From Mucilaginibacter xinganensis (lineage in GTDB: Bacteria; Bacteroidota; Bacteroidia; Sphingobacteriales; Sphingobacteriaceae), in assembly GCA_026225055.1 (NCBI GenBank), contig JAMFSA010000091.1, positions 1 through 64,000 on the forward strand: 64,000 nt of DNA, written 5' to 3'. Both the position numbers and the translations under genes were made by a program. Below are positions 1 to 8,909 of this stretch, piece after piece (the first letter of the stretch is position 1; each line of letters begins with the position of its first letter). The notes below the pieces were generated by a model. It did no database searches. It was given only the letters and a program-made list of their open reading frames with translations, and had not been told where the DNA came from.

Positions 1-32
1 ACTATGTGGAGGTTCGAATCCTTCCCCAACAG
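1..32 (+). tRNA. 3' end of an atypical tRNA, cut by the window edge
   Basis: Only the T arm and the 3' acceptor strand are present. The T stem GGAGG (8-12) pairs with CCTTC (20-24) around the loop TTCGAAT. The acceptor strand CCCAACA (25-31) and a G discriminator (32) follow, with no encoded CCA. The T arm is almost identical to that of the complete tRNA-like gene at 62-176, so the two look like tandem paralogues. The 5' part and the anticodon lie outside the window. Confidence 0.6.
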
Positions 33-33
33 C

Positions 34-53
34 AATCTCAAAGGCTTGAGATT
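34..53. repeat. 8-bp perfect hairpin between the two tRNA-like genes
   Basis: AATCTCAA (34-41) and TTGAGATT (46-53) are perfect complements around the four-base loop AGGC. The hairpin lies in the short spacer between the two tRNA-like units. It could be a processing signal or a weak terminator; no T tract follows it. Confidence 0.5.
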
Positions 54-61
54 AACAAAAA

Positions 62-176
62 TGTAGGATGGTGAAATTTTGGCAGACACACCTCCTTGTC
101 GCGGTGGCGGAGAAATTGGGAAACTTTTAGCAATAAAAATAACCACTCCGTGGAGGTTCGACTCCTTCTCCTACAG
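62..176 (+). tRNA. Atypical class II tRNA-like gene, anticodon GTC, oversized variable region
   Basis: A complete cloverleaf can be drawn. The acceptor stem TGTAGGA (62-68) pairs with TCCTACA (169-175) in seven perfect pairs. A Leu-type D arm has stem GTG (71-73)/CAC (87-89). The anticodon stem CCTCC (91-95)/GGTGG (103-107) has a central T-T mismatch; its loop TTGTCGC gives anticodon GTC at 98-100. The variable region is 44 nt, closed by CGGAG (108-112)/CTCCG (146-150). The T arm is GGAGG/CCTTC with loop TTCGACT. The discriminator is G and no CCA is encoded. The body looks like tRNA-Leu, but G73 and anticodon GTC do not fit leucine, and Asp tRNAs are class I. It may be a functional non-canonical tRNA or a decayed one; the intact stems favour the first. 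Confidence 0.5.
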
Positions 177-207
177 CTCTTCTCATAATTTAGGTTTATA
201 ATTGGTT

Positions 208-240
208 AGTAAAGGCCCCTGCCCAACAGGGGCTTTACTT
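208..240 (+). terminator. Intrinsic terminator after the tRNA-like pair
   Basis: A G/C-rich hairpin (GTAAAGGCCCCTG with CAGGGGCTTTAC, loop CCCAA, one bulged base) is followed by a short T-rich stretch. It fits as the end of the tRNA-like transcription unit. Confidence 0.7.
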
Positions 241-383
241 GTTTATAGGCTTTCCTCAAAACTTTAATATTCATAATTTAACATTCGGTGTTCGATATTA
301 TTCGGTTTTTTAATATCGAATAATGAATTTCGAATGTCCAATATCAAAAATGAACTTCAATCAACTTATTACTAACGGTTAAC

Positions 384-556
384 TTCGACACGCTCCGCTA
401 ACTCACCCGGTCATCGCTACGCTCGACCACCCTCTCTGCGGCAAGCCGCAAAGAGGGTAGAAGAAATAAAAAATAGTGTTTTCAGCCCTCTTTCCCGCTT
501 GCGGGAGAGAGGGCGACCAGCGCAGCGTAGTCGGGTGAGTCAAACGAAGCGCGTTC
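384..556. repeat. Composite inverted-repeat intergenic element
   Basis: The outer arms include CTCACCCG (402-409) and CGGGTGAG (532-539), with CTACGCT facing AGCGTAG further in. Each arm also carries its own hairpin, CCCTCT...AGAGGG, at about 431-458 and 485-512. No reading frame occupies it. The nested-hairpin form suggests a non-autonomous mobile (MITE or REP-like) element. Confidence 0.65.
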
Positions 557-589
557 TTTTATTGCCATAGCTCATACCATACAATATCT

Positions 590-671
590 TGTCATGCTGA
601 GGTACGAAGCATCTATTATACAAGCAGCTGGTAAACGTGCATGCAGGTTCTTCGCTACCGCTCACAATGAC
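590..671. repeat. Degenerate copy of the GTCATTGCGAGG palindromic repeat
   Basis: The left arm reads TGTCATGCTGAGGTACGAAG and the right arm ends GCTCACAATGACA, giving an imperfect inverted repeat. It matches the arms of the better preserved copies at 3695-3780 and 7095-7186 and is the most diverged of the three. Confidence 0.6.
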
Positions 672-814
672 AATTGTTTTAAAGTAAGCGCGTAAGGCAT
701 CATGTTGAGGGCACTCGAAACATGAGCGTAAAGACCCTCACCCGCATTTTAGAATGACCATGAGAATGTTTACTACTTTACTTCAATTTTTATATTTTTG
801 TTAAAATTTTAAAC

Positions 815-1030
815 ATGGCAGAGATCAGCATATCAAATAAAGATTGGCAGCGGGTAAAAATCAAGATCCAGAGAAAATATAACCACTTAAGTGATGCGCA
901 GTTGCAATATACCGAGGGCCAGGAAGAAAGCCTGATCGGCAATTTAATGAAGCTGGTGAACCGCGACAGGAAATATGTAGTATTTACCCTGCAAAAAGCA
1001 CTGGTAAATATTGATAATAACAGGTTATAA
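815..1030 (+). CDS. Small CsbD-like stress protein
   Basis: A 71-residue, charged, soluble protein with no signal peptide or membrane segment. The order of a W-x2-VK-x-KI-x5-Y motif, an L-x-DAQL segment and a YTEGQE turn resembles the CsbD family of small general-stress proteins (normally 55-70 residues), whose biochemical role is unknown. The second half (about residues 40-65, rich in K, R, V and F) extends beyond a minimal CsbD domain. The gene stands alone, about 200 nt before the protease gene. The family assignment is from the pattern only. Confidence 0.65.
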   Translation: MAEISISNKDWQRVKIKIQRKYNHLSDAQLQYTEGQEESLIGNLMKLVNRDRKYVVFTLQKALVNIDNNRL

Positions 1031-1229
1031 TTAGCAGATCTTAACTAAAGGGGTTTCAGAGGATACTATAATCTTTTCGTAAGATTTTTAAGGCTATATA
1101 GCTAAATGCAAAAGCCGTATATTTATTTTTTATAATTGATCGTTAACTACATGTATTAGTAATTAACGCTTCGGTTTTAATTACACGTTTAAATATATTG
1201 TTAACATCAAATCTCACGTCTGCATCTAA

Positions 1230-2963
1230 ATGAAAACAAAATATAAAAGGCTGTTATTATCTGCCGGGATAGTAATACTGGCAACAGCTATATGGAGCTT
1301 TGATGATGACCTGTTCCAGATCTCAAAAAACCTGGATGTTTTCGCATCGCTGTATAAAGAGGTCAACATAAATTATGTTGACGATATCAACTCTGCAAAA
1401 ATGATAAAAACGGGTGCCGATGCCATGCTCGACGGCCTCGACCCTTATACCGAATTTGTTCCCGAATCGGAAATTGAAGATTATAAGCTGCACTATGTAA
1501 GCACGCAGTACGGTGGCATTGGCTCCAGCATTTTTTCACGCAATGGTAATGTATATGTATCTGAGGTGTTTGAGGGTTTCCCGGCACAAAAGGGTGACAT
1601 ACGCCCCGGCGACCAGATCGTTAAAATAAACGGCATCGACCTAAATAGCAAAAACAGCGATGATGTAAGCGCGCTGCTCAAGGGCTCAAAAGGTGCCGTA
1701 ATAAAGCTACTGGTTAAGCGCGATAATGATATTCCTGTTGAAAAAGACCTTGTTCGCGACGAAATCAAACAGCCAAACGTATCTTACTATGGTATGGTTG
1801 ATGGCAACATGGGCTATATAAAACTCGACAGGTTCTTAGAAAATTCAGGTGATGAAGTAACTAACGCTTTAACCGAACTGAAGAAGAATAATCCAAACGG
1901 TATTATCCTCGACCTTCGCTCAAATGGCGGCGGCATATTGCAGGAGGCGGTAAAAATTGTAAACCTGTTTGTACCAAAGGGAGTTGAAGTGGTTTCGCAA
2001 AGAGGTAAAATAAAAGAGAAAAACTTTACCTATAGCACTACCAACACACCTATGGCGCCCGAATTGCCATTAGTAGTTCTTGTAAACAGTCATTCTGCTT
2101 CAGCTTCTGAGATTGTGGCGGGTTCCTTACAGGATCTTGATCGCGCGGTGATCATCGGTCAGCGCAGCTTTGGTAAGGGGCTGGTACAGCAAACTTTTTC
2201 ATTGCCTTATAACAGTTTGGTGAAGATAACTATCGCTAAATATTACGTGCCATCGGGCAGGTGTATCCAGGCACTGGATTATACTCACCGTAAAGATGAT
2301 GGCAGTGTAGTAAAAGTTGCCGACTCGCTTATTCATGAATTTAAAACCAAGGATGGACGCTCTGTTTATGATGGAAGCGGAATCTATCCTGATATTTTTG
2401 TGAAGCAAGAGCGTTTTGCGAGTGTTACCCAAAGTATATTGAGCAAACTGCTGATATTTGATTATGCCACGCTATACCGTGAAAAACACGCCAAAATACC
2501 CGATCCGCGCAGCTTTACTTTGTCTGATGCTGATTATAATGATTTTGTGAAGTTTCTGTCGGATAAAAATTATAGCTACAGTAGTCCTACCGAAAAGTTG
2601 CTCACCCAGCTTAAAACAGAAGCGACTAAGGAAAAGCAATTCGACCAGGTACAAACAGAATTCAACAGCCTACAGGCTAAACTGGCCGATACCAAAAAGA
2701 ACGATCTGCAGATCCATAAGGACGAGATAAAACAGCTATTGGAGAACGAAATATCCTCACGTTATTACTACGAAAAAGGCCGTTACCTGGCTAATTTTAA
2801 ATATGATACCGAACTGGCCCAGGCTGTTAAAACCATGCAGGATAAAACCCAGCTTGATGCCATATTGAAAGGGCAAGGCAATTATAAAGTGATTGGGAAA
2901 CCAGTGTTAGCAGCCATATCAACCAAAAAAGCGGATACTACCAGCAATAGCGACGATCAATAA
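1230..2963 (+). CDS. C-terminal processing peptidase (S41, CtpA/Prc-like)
   Basis: A periplasmic serine protease of family S41, which trims or degrades envelope proteins from their C termini. An N-terminal hydrophobic segment (about residues 8-23) anchors or exports it. A PDZ domain follows (about 90-165, with GDIRPGDQIVKING). The protease core has the GIILDLRSNGGG strand near 224-235, the SASASEIVAG nucleophile motif (Ser291 by spacing) and GQRSFGKG with Lys316. The 25-residue Ser-Lys spacing is that of the catalytic dyad. A coiled, charged tail of about 200 residues is typical of Bacteroidota members. It is monocistronic and its substrate is unknown. Confidence 0.93.
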   Translation: MKTKYKRLLLSAGIVILATAIWSFDDDLFQISKNLDVFASLYKEVNINYVDDINSAKMIKTGADAMLDGLDPYTEFVPESEIEDYKLHYVSTQYGGIGSSIFSRNGNVYVSEVFEGFPAQKGDIRPGDQIVKINGIDLNSKNSDDVSALLKGSKGAVIKLLVKRDNDIPVEKDLVRDEIKQPNVSYYGMVDGNMGYIKLDRFLENSGDEVTNALTELKKNNPNGIILDLRSNGGGILQEAVKIVNLFVPKGVEVVSQRGKIKEKNFTYSTTNTPMAPELPLVVLVNSHSASASEIVAGSLQDLDRAVIIGQRSFGKGLVQQTFSLPYNSLVKITIAKYYVPSGRCIQALDYTHRKDDGSVVKVADSLIHEFKTKDGRSVYDGSGIYPDIFVKQERFASVTQSILSKLLIFDYATLYREKHAKIPDPRSFTLSDADYNDFVKFLSDKNYSYSSPTEKLLTQLKTEATKEKQFDQVQTEFNSLQAKLADTKKNDLQIHKDEIKQLLENEISSRYYYEKGRYLANFKYDTELAQAVKTMQDKTQLDAILKGQGNYKVIGKPVLAAISTKKADTTSNSDDQ

Positions 2964-3160
2964 TTATCAGATTTTTAACAGCTTTCAGATTTAAATTTTT
3001 CACTTTTTTTTTGCAATTCACAACGGTTGATTACCAATACGTTGAGACTTTCTACCGGGTTATTTTATAACGTATTTATTTTTTGAAGTGAATGTATTTT
3101 CAATAAATGGCTAAACTATTATCGATAATAGTTGTCATACATGCAAAATATATACACTTT

Positions 3161-3628
3161 ATGAAAAAAATAATCTTTATGGCAGTTGTAGCATTTAGCA
3201 CGCTGTCATTCAAATTTGCCGATGCACAAATACACGTTAGTTTAGGTATAAATATTGGCAGTCAGCCCGAGTGGGGGCCTGTTGGATACGACCATGCCGA
3301 TTACTATTACATGCCCGATATTGATTCTTATTATGATATAAACGCGCATCAATATGTATACTTCAACAATAATGTTTGGGTACACTCACGTGCTTTACCG
3401 CCAAGATATGCCAATTATGATGTATATCACGGCTACAAAGTAGTAGTAAATCAGCCACAGCCATGGGTTCACCACGATCAGATAAGAGCCCGTTATGCTC
3501 AATATCGCGGCAGGCGCGATCAGGTAGTTATCCGCGATAGTCACGATGATAAATACCGTAATCACTGGCATGGTGATAATGGTCACGGCGGTCATGGTGG
3601 TCATGATCATGGCCACGATGGTAGGTAA
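3161..3628 (+). CDS. Secreted His-rich protein of unknown function
   Basis: The start is placed at the ATG at 3161 rather than 3107, because translation from 3161 begins directly with a signal peptide (MKKIIFMAVVAFS..., cleavage likely after ADA). The mature part of about 130 residues is rich in Tyr, Asp and His, with a central YVYFNNNVWV segment seen in small envelope proteins of this phylum. The last 30 residues are a Gly/His/Asp run (HGGHGGHDHGH) able to bind divalent metal. A metal-binding or sensing role is inference only. An intrinsic terminator follows. Confidence 0.75.
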   Translation: MKKIIFMAVVAFSTLSFKFADAQIHVSLGINIGSQPEWGPVGYDHADYYYMPDIDSYYDINAHQYVYFNNNVWVHSRALPPRYANYDVYHGYKVVVNQPQPWVHHDQIRARYAQYRGRRDQVVIRDSHDDKYRNHWHGDNGHGGHGGHDHGHDGR

Positions 3629-3645
3629 GAAAATATTAGGAAAAC

Positions 3646-3676
3646 AAAAGGGCGGGATTTATCCTGCCCTTTTCTC
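3646..3676 (+). terminator. Intrinsic terminator of the His-rich protein gene
   Basis: AAAAGGGCGGGA pairs with TCCTGCCCTTTT around a short ATTTA loop and is followed by T-rich sequence. It lies 18 nt after the stop codon. Confidence 0.85.
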
Positions 3677-3694
3677 ATTTACCCCGTCTCGCCG

Positions 3695-3780
3695 AGCGTC
3701 ATTGAGGTACGAAGCAATCTCTAAACTGTACAGGGCGAACCTGCCTATGTAGAGATTGCTTCGTTCCTCGCAATGACGCT
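3695..3780. repeat. GTCATTGCGAGG palindromic repeat, copy 2
   Basis: The arms AGCGTCATTG...GAAGCAATCTCTA and TAGAGATTGCTTCG...CAATGACGCT are near-perfect complements. The loop contains CTGTACAGGGC. The same loop word occurs in reverse orientation in the copy at 7095-7186, so the two copies are inserted in opposite directions. The right arm is followed by a T tract, so on the + strand it could also terminate transcription. Confidence 0.85.
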
Positions 3781-3788
3781 TTTTTATT

Positions 3789-5471
3789 TTATGCGATCTT
3801 GCCATTCACAATCCCTATCACTTCCGCTTCCAAAGCAATCGCCTGCCTTTCCAATTCCTCACCTTGCTTAATAATATCGGCAGTATAAGCTTTATCCTTA
3901 TAGCCTGACGCGTTGATCTTCACATTCATAAATGCGCCTAAAACAGCGGTACGGGCGCAAAGGGCAGCTACACCGGCATCAGTTACTGAATTTGGATTGC
4001 CCACTTCTGCCATGGCCTTTATAACTTCCAAACTACCGTGCGCCATCTGCATTACTTTAAATGGGATCTCGATAGCGTATTTGGTGGCGTCCTGTATGGC
4101 TTTATCTCTTGCGGCTTTTTCTTCGTCGGTTGATTTTGGCAGACTAAAGCCTTCCATTATTTTATTGAAAGCGGTAGTATCCAAATCAACTAATTTTAAT
4201 AGTCCATCTTTATAATACTGCCCTTTCTCAGCCCAATCGCTGAACTCTTCCCAGCGGCTGTCCCAGCCTTTTTTGTGCGATGACAGGTTGGCTACCATTG
4301 TCGCCAAAGATGCGCCTAAAGAACCCACATAAGCCGATATGGAACCACCACCCGGTGCCGGACTTTCGCTTGCGGTTTCATCAGCAAAATCAGTCAGCGT
4401 CATGCTGATGAGTTTGCTGGATGCTTTATCTTTCAGCAGGTATTCAATAATCCGTTCCTCCGGTTTAAATGGTGATAACTCATCCAGGCCCATTGATTTT
4501 ATGGCGATCTTGATCAGTTCCTTTTCGCTCACCCCTACCGAACGCTGTTGCTTCAGCAGGAAATATTTACCTGCATCCAGCATTGATTTTAACGGGATCA
4601 AACCTACTAATTCACTTCCTGTAACACGCATTCCACGCTCTGCGGCCTTATTACACACCTCGTCAAATGCTTTGTGAACTGGGGTAACTTCGATATTGGT
4701 TAAGTTCATGGAAATCTGGGCTATACCATATTCTTCAATATACCAGCCTATCGCTTTTACAAACTTTAAGGTGCCGGGTACCGATATTGGTTTGCCGTTT
4801 TCATCGGTAATAATCTTGCCGTTTATCGGGTCGCCTTCACGTAAAACACGGCCAGCCTCACGCACATCAAAAGCGATGGAATTTGCCCTGCGGGTTGATG
4901 TGGTATTGAGGTTCACATTATAAGCGATCAGAAAATCACGTGCGCCGATTACTGTTCCGCCTCGCTTGGCATCAAACTCCGCCGGACCAAAATCGGGTTT
5001 CCACTCAGGCAGCTTTATCTTTTTGAAAAACCCTTCGTACTCCCCCGCCCTGATTACCGACAGATTATCGCGCTTTTTATCGAGCTGTGCAGCGCCATAT
5101 AAATAAATAGGGATAGCCAGCTCCTCGCCCACACGTTTTGCCAGTTTCTGCGCGTAAACGGCAGTTTCTTCCATTGTAATGTTACTGATCGGTATCAGCG
5201 GACAAACATCCGTAGCGCCCATACGTGGATGCTCACCTTTATGCTTAATCATGTCGATCAGTTCGCCGGCCTTTTTAATGGCCAAAAATGCCGCCTGAAT
5301 AACCGACTCAGGTTCGCCCACGAAAGTTACCACGGTGCGGTTAGTCGCCTTACCGGGATCAACATTCAACAGCCTAACTCCTTCAACAGATTCCACTTCA
5401 TCAGTTATCTGTTTTATTATATCAAGGTTTACACCTTCGCTGAAGTTGGGAACGCATTCTATTAGTTTCAT
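3789..5471 (-). CDS. ftcD: Bifunctional formimidoyltransferase-cyclodeaminase
   Basis: The last step of histidine breakdown by the folate route. It transfers the formimino group of N-formimino-L-glutamate to tetrahydrofolate, giving glutamate, then releases ammonia to give methenyl-THF. The N-terminal transferase half (about residues 1-330) opens with MKLIECVPNFSEG, the family signature. The C-terminal cyclodeaminase half (about 360-550) has the SPAPGGGSISAYVGSLGA loop and the GNPNSVTDAGVAALCA segment. At 560 residues it has the length of the fused animal-type enzyme. It is the last gene of the hut operon, 18 nt after the small membrane-protein gene. An imidazolonepropionase upstream supplies formiminoglutamate via a hydrolase not seen here, or this enzyme takes it directly. 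Confidence 0.95.
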   Translation of the reverse strand: MKLIECVPNFSEGVNLDIIKQITDEVESVEGVRLLNVDPGKATNRTVVTFVGEPESVIQAAFLAIKKAGELIDMIKHKGEHPRMGATDVCPLIPISNITMEETAVYAQKLAKRVGEELAIPIYLYGAAQLDKKRDNLSVIRAGEYEGFFKKIKLPEWKPDFGPAEFDAKRGGTVIGARDFLIAYNVNLNTTSTRRANSIAFDVREAGRVLREGDPINGKIITDENGKPISVPGTLKFVKAIGWYIEEYGIAQISMNLTNIEVTPVHKAFDEVCNKAAERGMRVTGSELVGLIPLKSMLDAGKYFLLKQQRSVGVSEKELIKIAIKSMGLDELSPFKPEERIIEYLLKDKASSKLISMTLTDFADETASESPAPGGGSISAYVGSLGASLATMVANLSSHKKGWDSRWEEFSDWAEKGQYYKDGLLKLVDLDTTAFNKIMEGFSLPKSTDEEKAARDKAIQDATKYAIEIPFKVMQMAHGSLEVIKAMAEVGNPNSVTDAGVAALCARTAVLGAFMNVKINASGYKDKAYTADIIKQGEELERQAIALEAEVIGIVNGKIA

Positions 5472-5489
5472 TCAATATAGATTAATGTA

Positions 5490-5819
5490 TTACTTACCTG
5501 AAATCATTATATGTATTGTATTATAGGATATAAAAAGCGTCATTAGGATCAATACAACACCCGTGATTTTCATTGTTGCATAAGTTGACCTTTTTTCAGA
5601 GGTCCTTTTCAATCGCTCATAATGGAATTTGGCCATAGCACTAAAATATTTACTTAAAAAATATTTCCTTTTTAGCGATCTTAAATATGATTTCTTTGAA
5701 GAGTTTAAATAAAAATTAATTAAATCTCTTGTTCTAAATGTTGCAAAATAGCCCCATACCAACATTATTAATAGTATTGGAATTACAACCAAATTCCATA
5801 TATCATTTGACGGGTTCAT
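5490..5819 (-). CDS. Small two-helix membrane protein inside the hut operon
   Basis: A 109-residue protein with a hydrophobic helix near residues 9-26, a basic middle rich in Lys, Arg and Tyr (about 28-85), and a second helix near 86-106. No motif is recognised. It lies between hutI and ftcD on the same strand, 41 nt from hutI and 18 nt from ftcD, so it is probably co-transcribed. It is more AT-rich than the enzymes around it, which suggests later insertion. A role in uptake or membrane attachment of the pathway is speculative. Confidence 0.6.
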   Translation of the reverse strand: MNPSNDIWNLVVIPILLIMLVWGYFATFRTRDLINFYLNSSKKSYLRSLKRKYFLSKYFSAMAKFHYERLKRTSEKRSTYATMKITGVVLILMTLFISYNTIHIMISGK

Positions 5820-5860
5820 ATATTTATCAATATCATTTAAAAATCAACAGCATCAAATAA

Positions 5861-7069
5861 TCAATAAATAATCAGCGGTTTAAGTTTCCCCTGCTGGTAT
5901 AATATCTCCCGGTAATCGTTACAAGGGTAAGCCTGCATATCGGCACGCATTCCGGCTGCTAATATACCGCGATCGTTTAAATTCAGTGCTTTTGCTGCGC
6001 GATAGGTTAACCCGGCAAATACCTCAGTCATGTTTATTTTTTCTGCGGCACTCATTACCGCGGCTTGCATTAATAAGTCGCCCATAGGGGCTGAGCCGGG
6101 GTTCCAGTCGCTGGCAATGGCGAGGCAGGCACCTGCATCCAATAACTTACGGGCAGGCGAATACTGCATACCTAAACCCAATGATGCACCGGGCAATACA
6201 ACAGCCACGGTATCAGAATTTGCCAGTAATTTGATCTCAACATCTTTACTTGCCTCTAAATGATCTGCCGAAACCGCACCCAATTTAACCGCCACTGCGC
6301 TGCCCCCTGTTGTAAACTGATCGGCATGCACGGTAATATCAAAGCCCATTTGTTTGGCCCTGTTCAAGTAGATCAATGCGTTCTCTGTATCGAAAGCGCT
6401 TTCTTCAATAAATATATCAACCCGGTTGCTGAGGTTTTCATTTTTGATGACAGGCAGCAGGTCGTGGAAAACATAGCTTAAATATTCTGCCTGGGTACCA
6501 CTAAAATCCCGTGGTACCATATGCGCGGCTAAACAGGTTGATACCAGGCTGGCTTTGGTTTCTTTACCAGCTTTAACTATTGCCCGTAATTGCTTTAGTT
6601 CAGATTGCGTCTCCAAACCGTATCCACTTTTAACTTCGATAGTAGTTACCCCTTCGCCTAAATGCCGCTCTGCCCTTTGTATCAATAAGCGGATAAGCGT
6701 TTCTTCATCAGCGGCGCGGGTTTGCGTTACCGAATCCCAGATGCCGCCACCTGCTTTGGCAATTTCAAGGTAAGTTTTGCCCTGTATGCGCATGGCGTAA
6801 TCCTTAGCGCGGGTACCAGCAAAGCAAATGTGCGTGTGGCAATCCACAAAGCCGGGGAGTAATACATTGTCGCCTGTAATTTCCTGTATTTGTACTGATG
6901 GGTTTGCTTTGCGTAAGCTTTCAAAATCATCAACAGCTAATATCAGTCCGTTTTCAACCAATACGCCGCCTTGTGCGATAATGTGCAAATCATCATCCTT
7001 AAGCGCGCCTTTTAAGGCCAACCCTGTTAAGGGTAGTATTTGTGTGAACGGACCGATTAGTTTTTTCAT
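5861..7069 (-). CDS. hutI: Imidazolonepropionase
   Basis: Opens the ring of 4-imidazolone-5-propionate to give N-formimino-L-glutamate, the third step of histidine degradation. It is a 402-residue amidohydrolase with the metal motif DCHTH (His78 and His80), a later VHADQF histidine motif (about 250) and a C-terminal ASDWNPGSAP segment carrying the metal-binding Asp. The length is normal for HutI (about 400-415). It is separated from hutU by 166 nt holding a palindromic repeat, so transcript read-through may be modulated there. Confidence 0.96.
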   Translation of the reverse strand: MKKLIGPFTQILPLTGLALKGALKDDDLHIIAQGGVLVENGLILAVDDFESLRKANPSVQIQEITGDNVLLPGFVDCHTHICFAGTRAKDYAMRIQGKTYLEIAKAGGGIWDSVTQTRAADEETLIRLLIQRAERHLGEGVTTIEVKSGYGLETQSELKQLRAIVKAGKETKASLVSTCLAAHMVPRDFSGTQAEYLSYVFHDLLPVIKNENLSNRVDIFIEESAFDTENALIYLNRAKQMGFDITVHADQFTTGGSAVAVKLGAVSADHLEASKDVEIKLLANSDTVAVVLPGASLGLGMQYSPARKLLDAGACLAIASDWNPGSAPMGDLLMQAAVMSAAEKINMTEVFAGLTYRAAKALNLNDRGILAAGMRADMQAYPCNDYREILYQQGKLKPLIIY

Positions 7070-7094
7070 ATGTTTTTAATTTATTTCTTCATCC

Positions 7095-7186
7095 AAGCGT
7101 CATTGCGAGCGTTAGCGTGGCAATCCCCGACTTTGCAAGTTTGCCCTGTACAGTTAGGGATTGCTTCGTTCCTCGCAATGACGCTT
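7095..7186. repeat. GTCATTGCGAGG palindromic repeat, copy 3, inside the hut operon
   Basis: The left arm AAGCGTCATTGCGAGC and right arm CCTCGCAATGACGCTT are complementary. The loop has CCCTGTACAGT, the reverse complement of the loop word in the copy at 3695-3780. The element fills the hutU-hutI gap. In RNA it would form a long hairpin that could stabilise or attenuate the downstream message. Confidence 0.85.
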
Positions 7187-7235
7187 AGTGAGGTGTCTAT
7201 TAAAGTCCTCTCCTTTGGAGAGGATTAGGTGAGGC

Positions 7236-8909
7236 CTACCACACATTCAACCCGAACCTTTCACCCCATTCCTGTGCCTTATCATACCCCGCATCCGCAT
7301 GACGGAAGATACCCATCGCCGGATCATTATGCAATACGCGTTTAAGGCAGGTTGCGGCGCGTTCGGTACCATCGGCTAACACAACCATGCCTGCATGTTG
7401 TGAATAGCCCATACCTACCCCGCCGCCGTGATGGAACGAGATCCAGGTTGCGCCGCCTGATGCATTTGCCATCAGGTTTAATAAAGGCCAGTCGGATACG
7501 GCGTCGGAACCATCTTTCATCGATTCTGTTTCACGGTTTGGCGATGCTACCGACCCGCAATCCAAATGATCACGACCGATAACGATCGGGCCTTTTACTT
7601 TGCCGCTTGCTACCAATTCATTAAATATTAATCCTGCTTTTTCACGCTCGCCCATACCCAGCCAGCAAATGCGGGCCGGTAATCCCTGGAATGATATTTT
7701 TTGCTGCGCTTTCTCCAGCCAGTTGATCAATGGCTTATTTTCAGGGAATGCTTCCATCAGCGCACGATCAGTAATAAAAATATCCTCCGGATCGCCGGAT
7801 AAAGCTACCCACCTGAACGGGCCTTTACCCTCACAAAACAGCGGACGGATATAAGCCGGGGTAAATCCCGGAAAATTGAATGCATCCGGTTCGCCGCCCT
7901 GGCGTGCAAACTCGCGCAGGTTATTGCCGTAATCAAAAGTTATAGCTCCTTTCTTCTGCAAGTCGAGCATAAAACCAACGTGGCGCGCCATGCTTTTTAA
8001 GGATAGGTCTTTGTATTTAGCCGGATCAGCTTTACGCAACTCCGCAGCCTCAGCTAACGACAAGCCGTTTGGTATGTAACCATTCAGCGGGTCATGCGCC
8101 GAGGTTTGGTCGGTAAGCATATCAGGGATGATGTTATCTTTTATCAATCTTTCCAGCAGATCACCGGCATCGCTAACTAAGCCTACAGATAAAGTTTCGC
8201 CTTTTTGCATGGCATCTTTTACCCAGGCAATAGCCTCATCATAACTATGGGTGATCCTATCGATATATTGTGTATCTACACGTTTTTGTATGCGGGTTTC
8301 ATCCACATCGGCACCTAAAAATACACCGCCAGCCATAGTTGCTGCCAGTGGCTGCGCGCCACCCATGCCGCCTATGCCAGCGCTTACAATCAGCTTACCG
8401 GTCAGGTCATTATTAAAATGCTGGCGGCCTGCTTCAACAAAAGTTTCATAGGTACCTTGCAAAATGCCTTGTGTGCCGATATAGATCCAGCTGCCGGCGG
8501 TCATTTGGCCGTACATCATCAGCCCTTTGGCACGCAGTTCATTAAAATGCTCCCAGGTTGCCCATGCAGGCACCAGGTTACTATTGGCAATCAGCACACG
8601 CGGCGCCTGCGGGTGGCTGCGGATAATACCAACCGGCTTACCCGATTGCACCAGCAGCGAATGATCTTCGTCCAGTTCTAATAACAGTTCAATTATCTTG
8701 CGCAAAGCTTCGGGGTTACGGGCAGCCTGGCCAATACCACCGTATACCACCAATTCCTCAGGATTCTCTGCTACCTGGCCATCAAGGTTATTGAGCAGCA
8801 TGCGCAAAGGCGCTTCGGTTTGCCAGCTTTTGGCGTGCAACTGCATGCCTACCGGGGCTTTGTATACCGGGTGATTGGCGTACTTTTTAATAAATTCCGA
8901 ACTCGTCAT
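7236..8909 (-). CDS. hutU: Urocanate hydratase
   Basis: Adds water to urocanate to form 4-imidazolone-5-propionate, using tightly bound NAD+ as an electrophile. The 557 residues match the usual length of about 555. Visible family features are [13 protein letters not shown] near the N terminus, the NAD-binding [18 protein letters not shown] loop (about 178-195), [12 protein letters not shown], and the C-terminal [17 protein letters not shown] active-site segment. The start overlaps the end of hutH by 23 nt, which indicates translational coupling. Confidence 0.97.
   Translation of the reverse strand: MTSSEFIKKYANHPVYKAPVGMQLHAKSWQTEAPLRMLLNNLDGQVAENPEELVVYGGIGQAARNPEALRKIIELLLELDEDHSLLVQSGKPVGIIRSHPQAPRVLIANSNLVPAWATWEHFNELRAKGLMMYGQMTAGSWIYIGTQGILQGTYETFVEAGRQHFNNDLTGKLIVSAGIGGMGGAQPLAATMAGGVFLGADVDETRIQKRVDTQYIDRITHSYDEAIAWVKDAMQKGETLSVGLVSDAGDLLERLIKDNIIPDMLTDQTSAHDPLNGYIPNGLSLAEAAELRKADPAKYKDLSLKSMARHVGFMLDLQKKGAITFDYGNNLREFARQGGEPDAFNFPGFTPAYIRPLFCEGKGPFRWVALSGDPEDIFITDRALMEAFPENKPLINWLEKAQQKISFQGLPARICWLGMGEREKAGLIFNELVASGKVKGPIVIGRDHLDCGSVASPNRETESMKDGSDAVSDWPLLNLMANASGGATWISFHHGGGVGMGYSQHAGMVVLADGTERAATCLKRVLHNDPAMGIFRHADAGYDKAQEWGERFGLNVW

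Noticed and set aside
3395-3616. Minus-strand frame opposite the His-rich gene
   Set aside because: Low-complexity shadow of GGTCAT-type repeats in the real gene.
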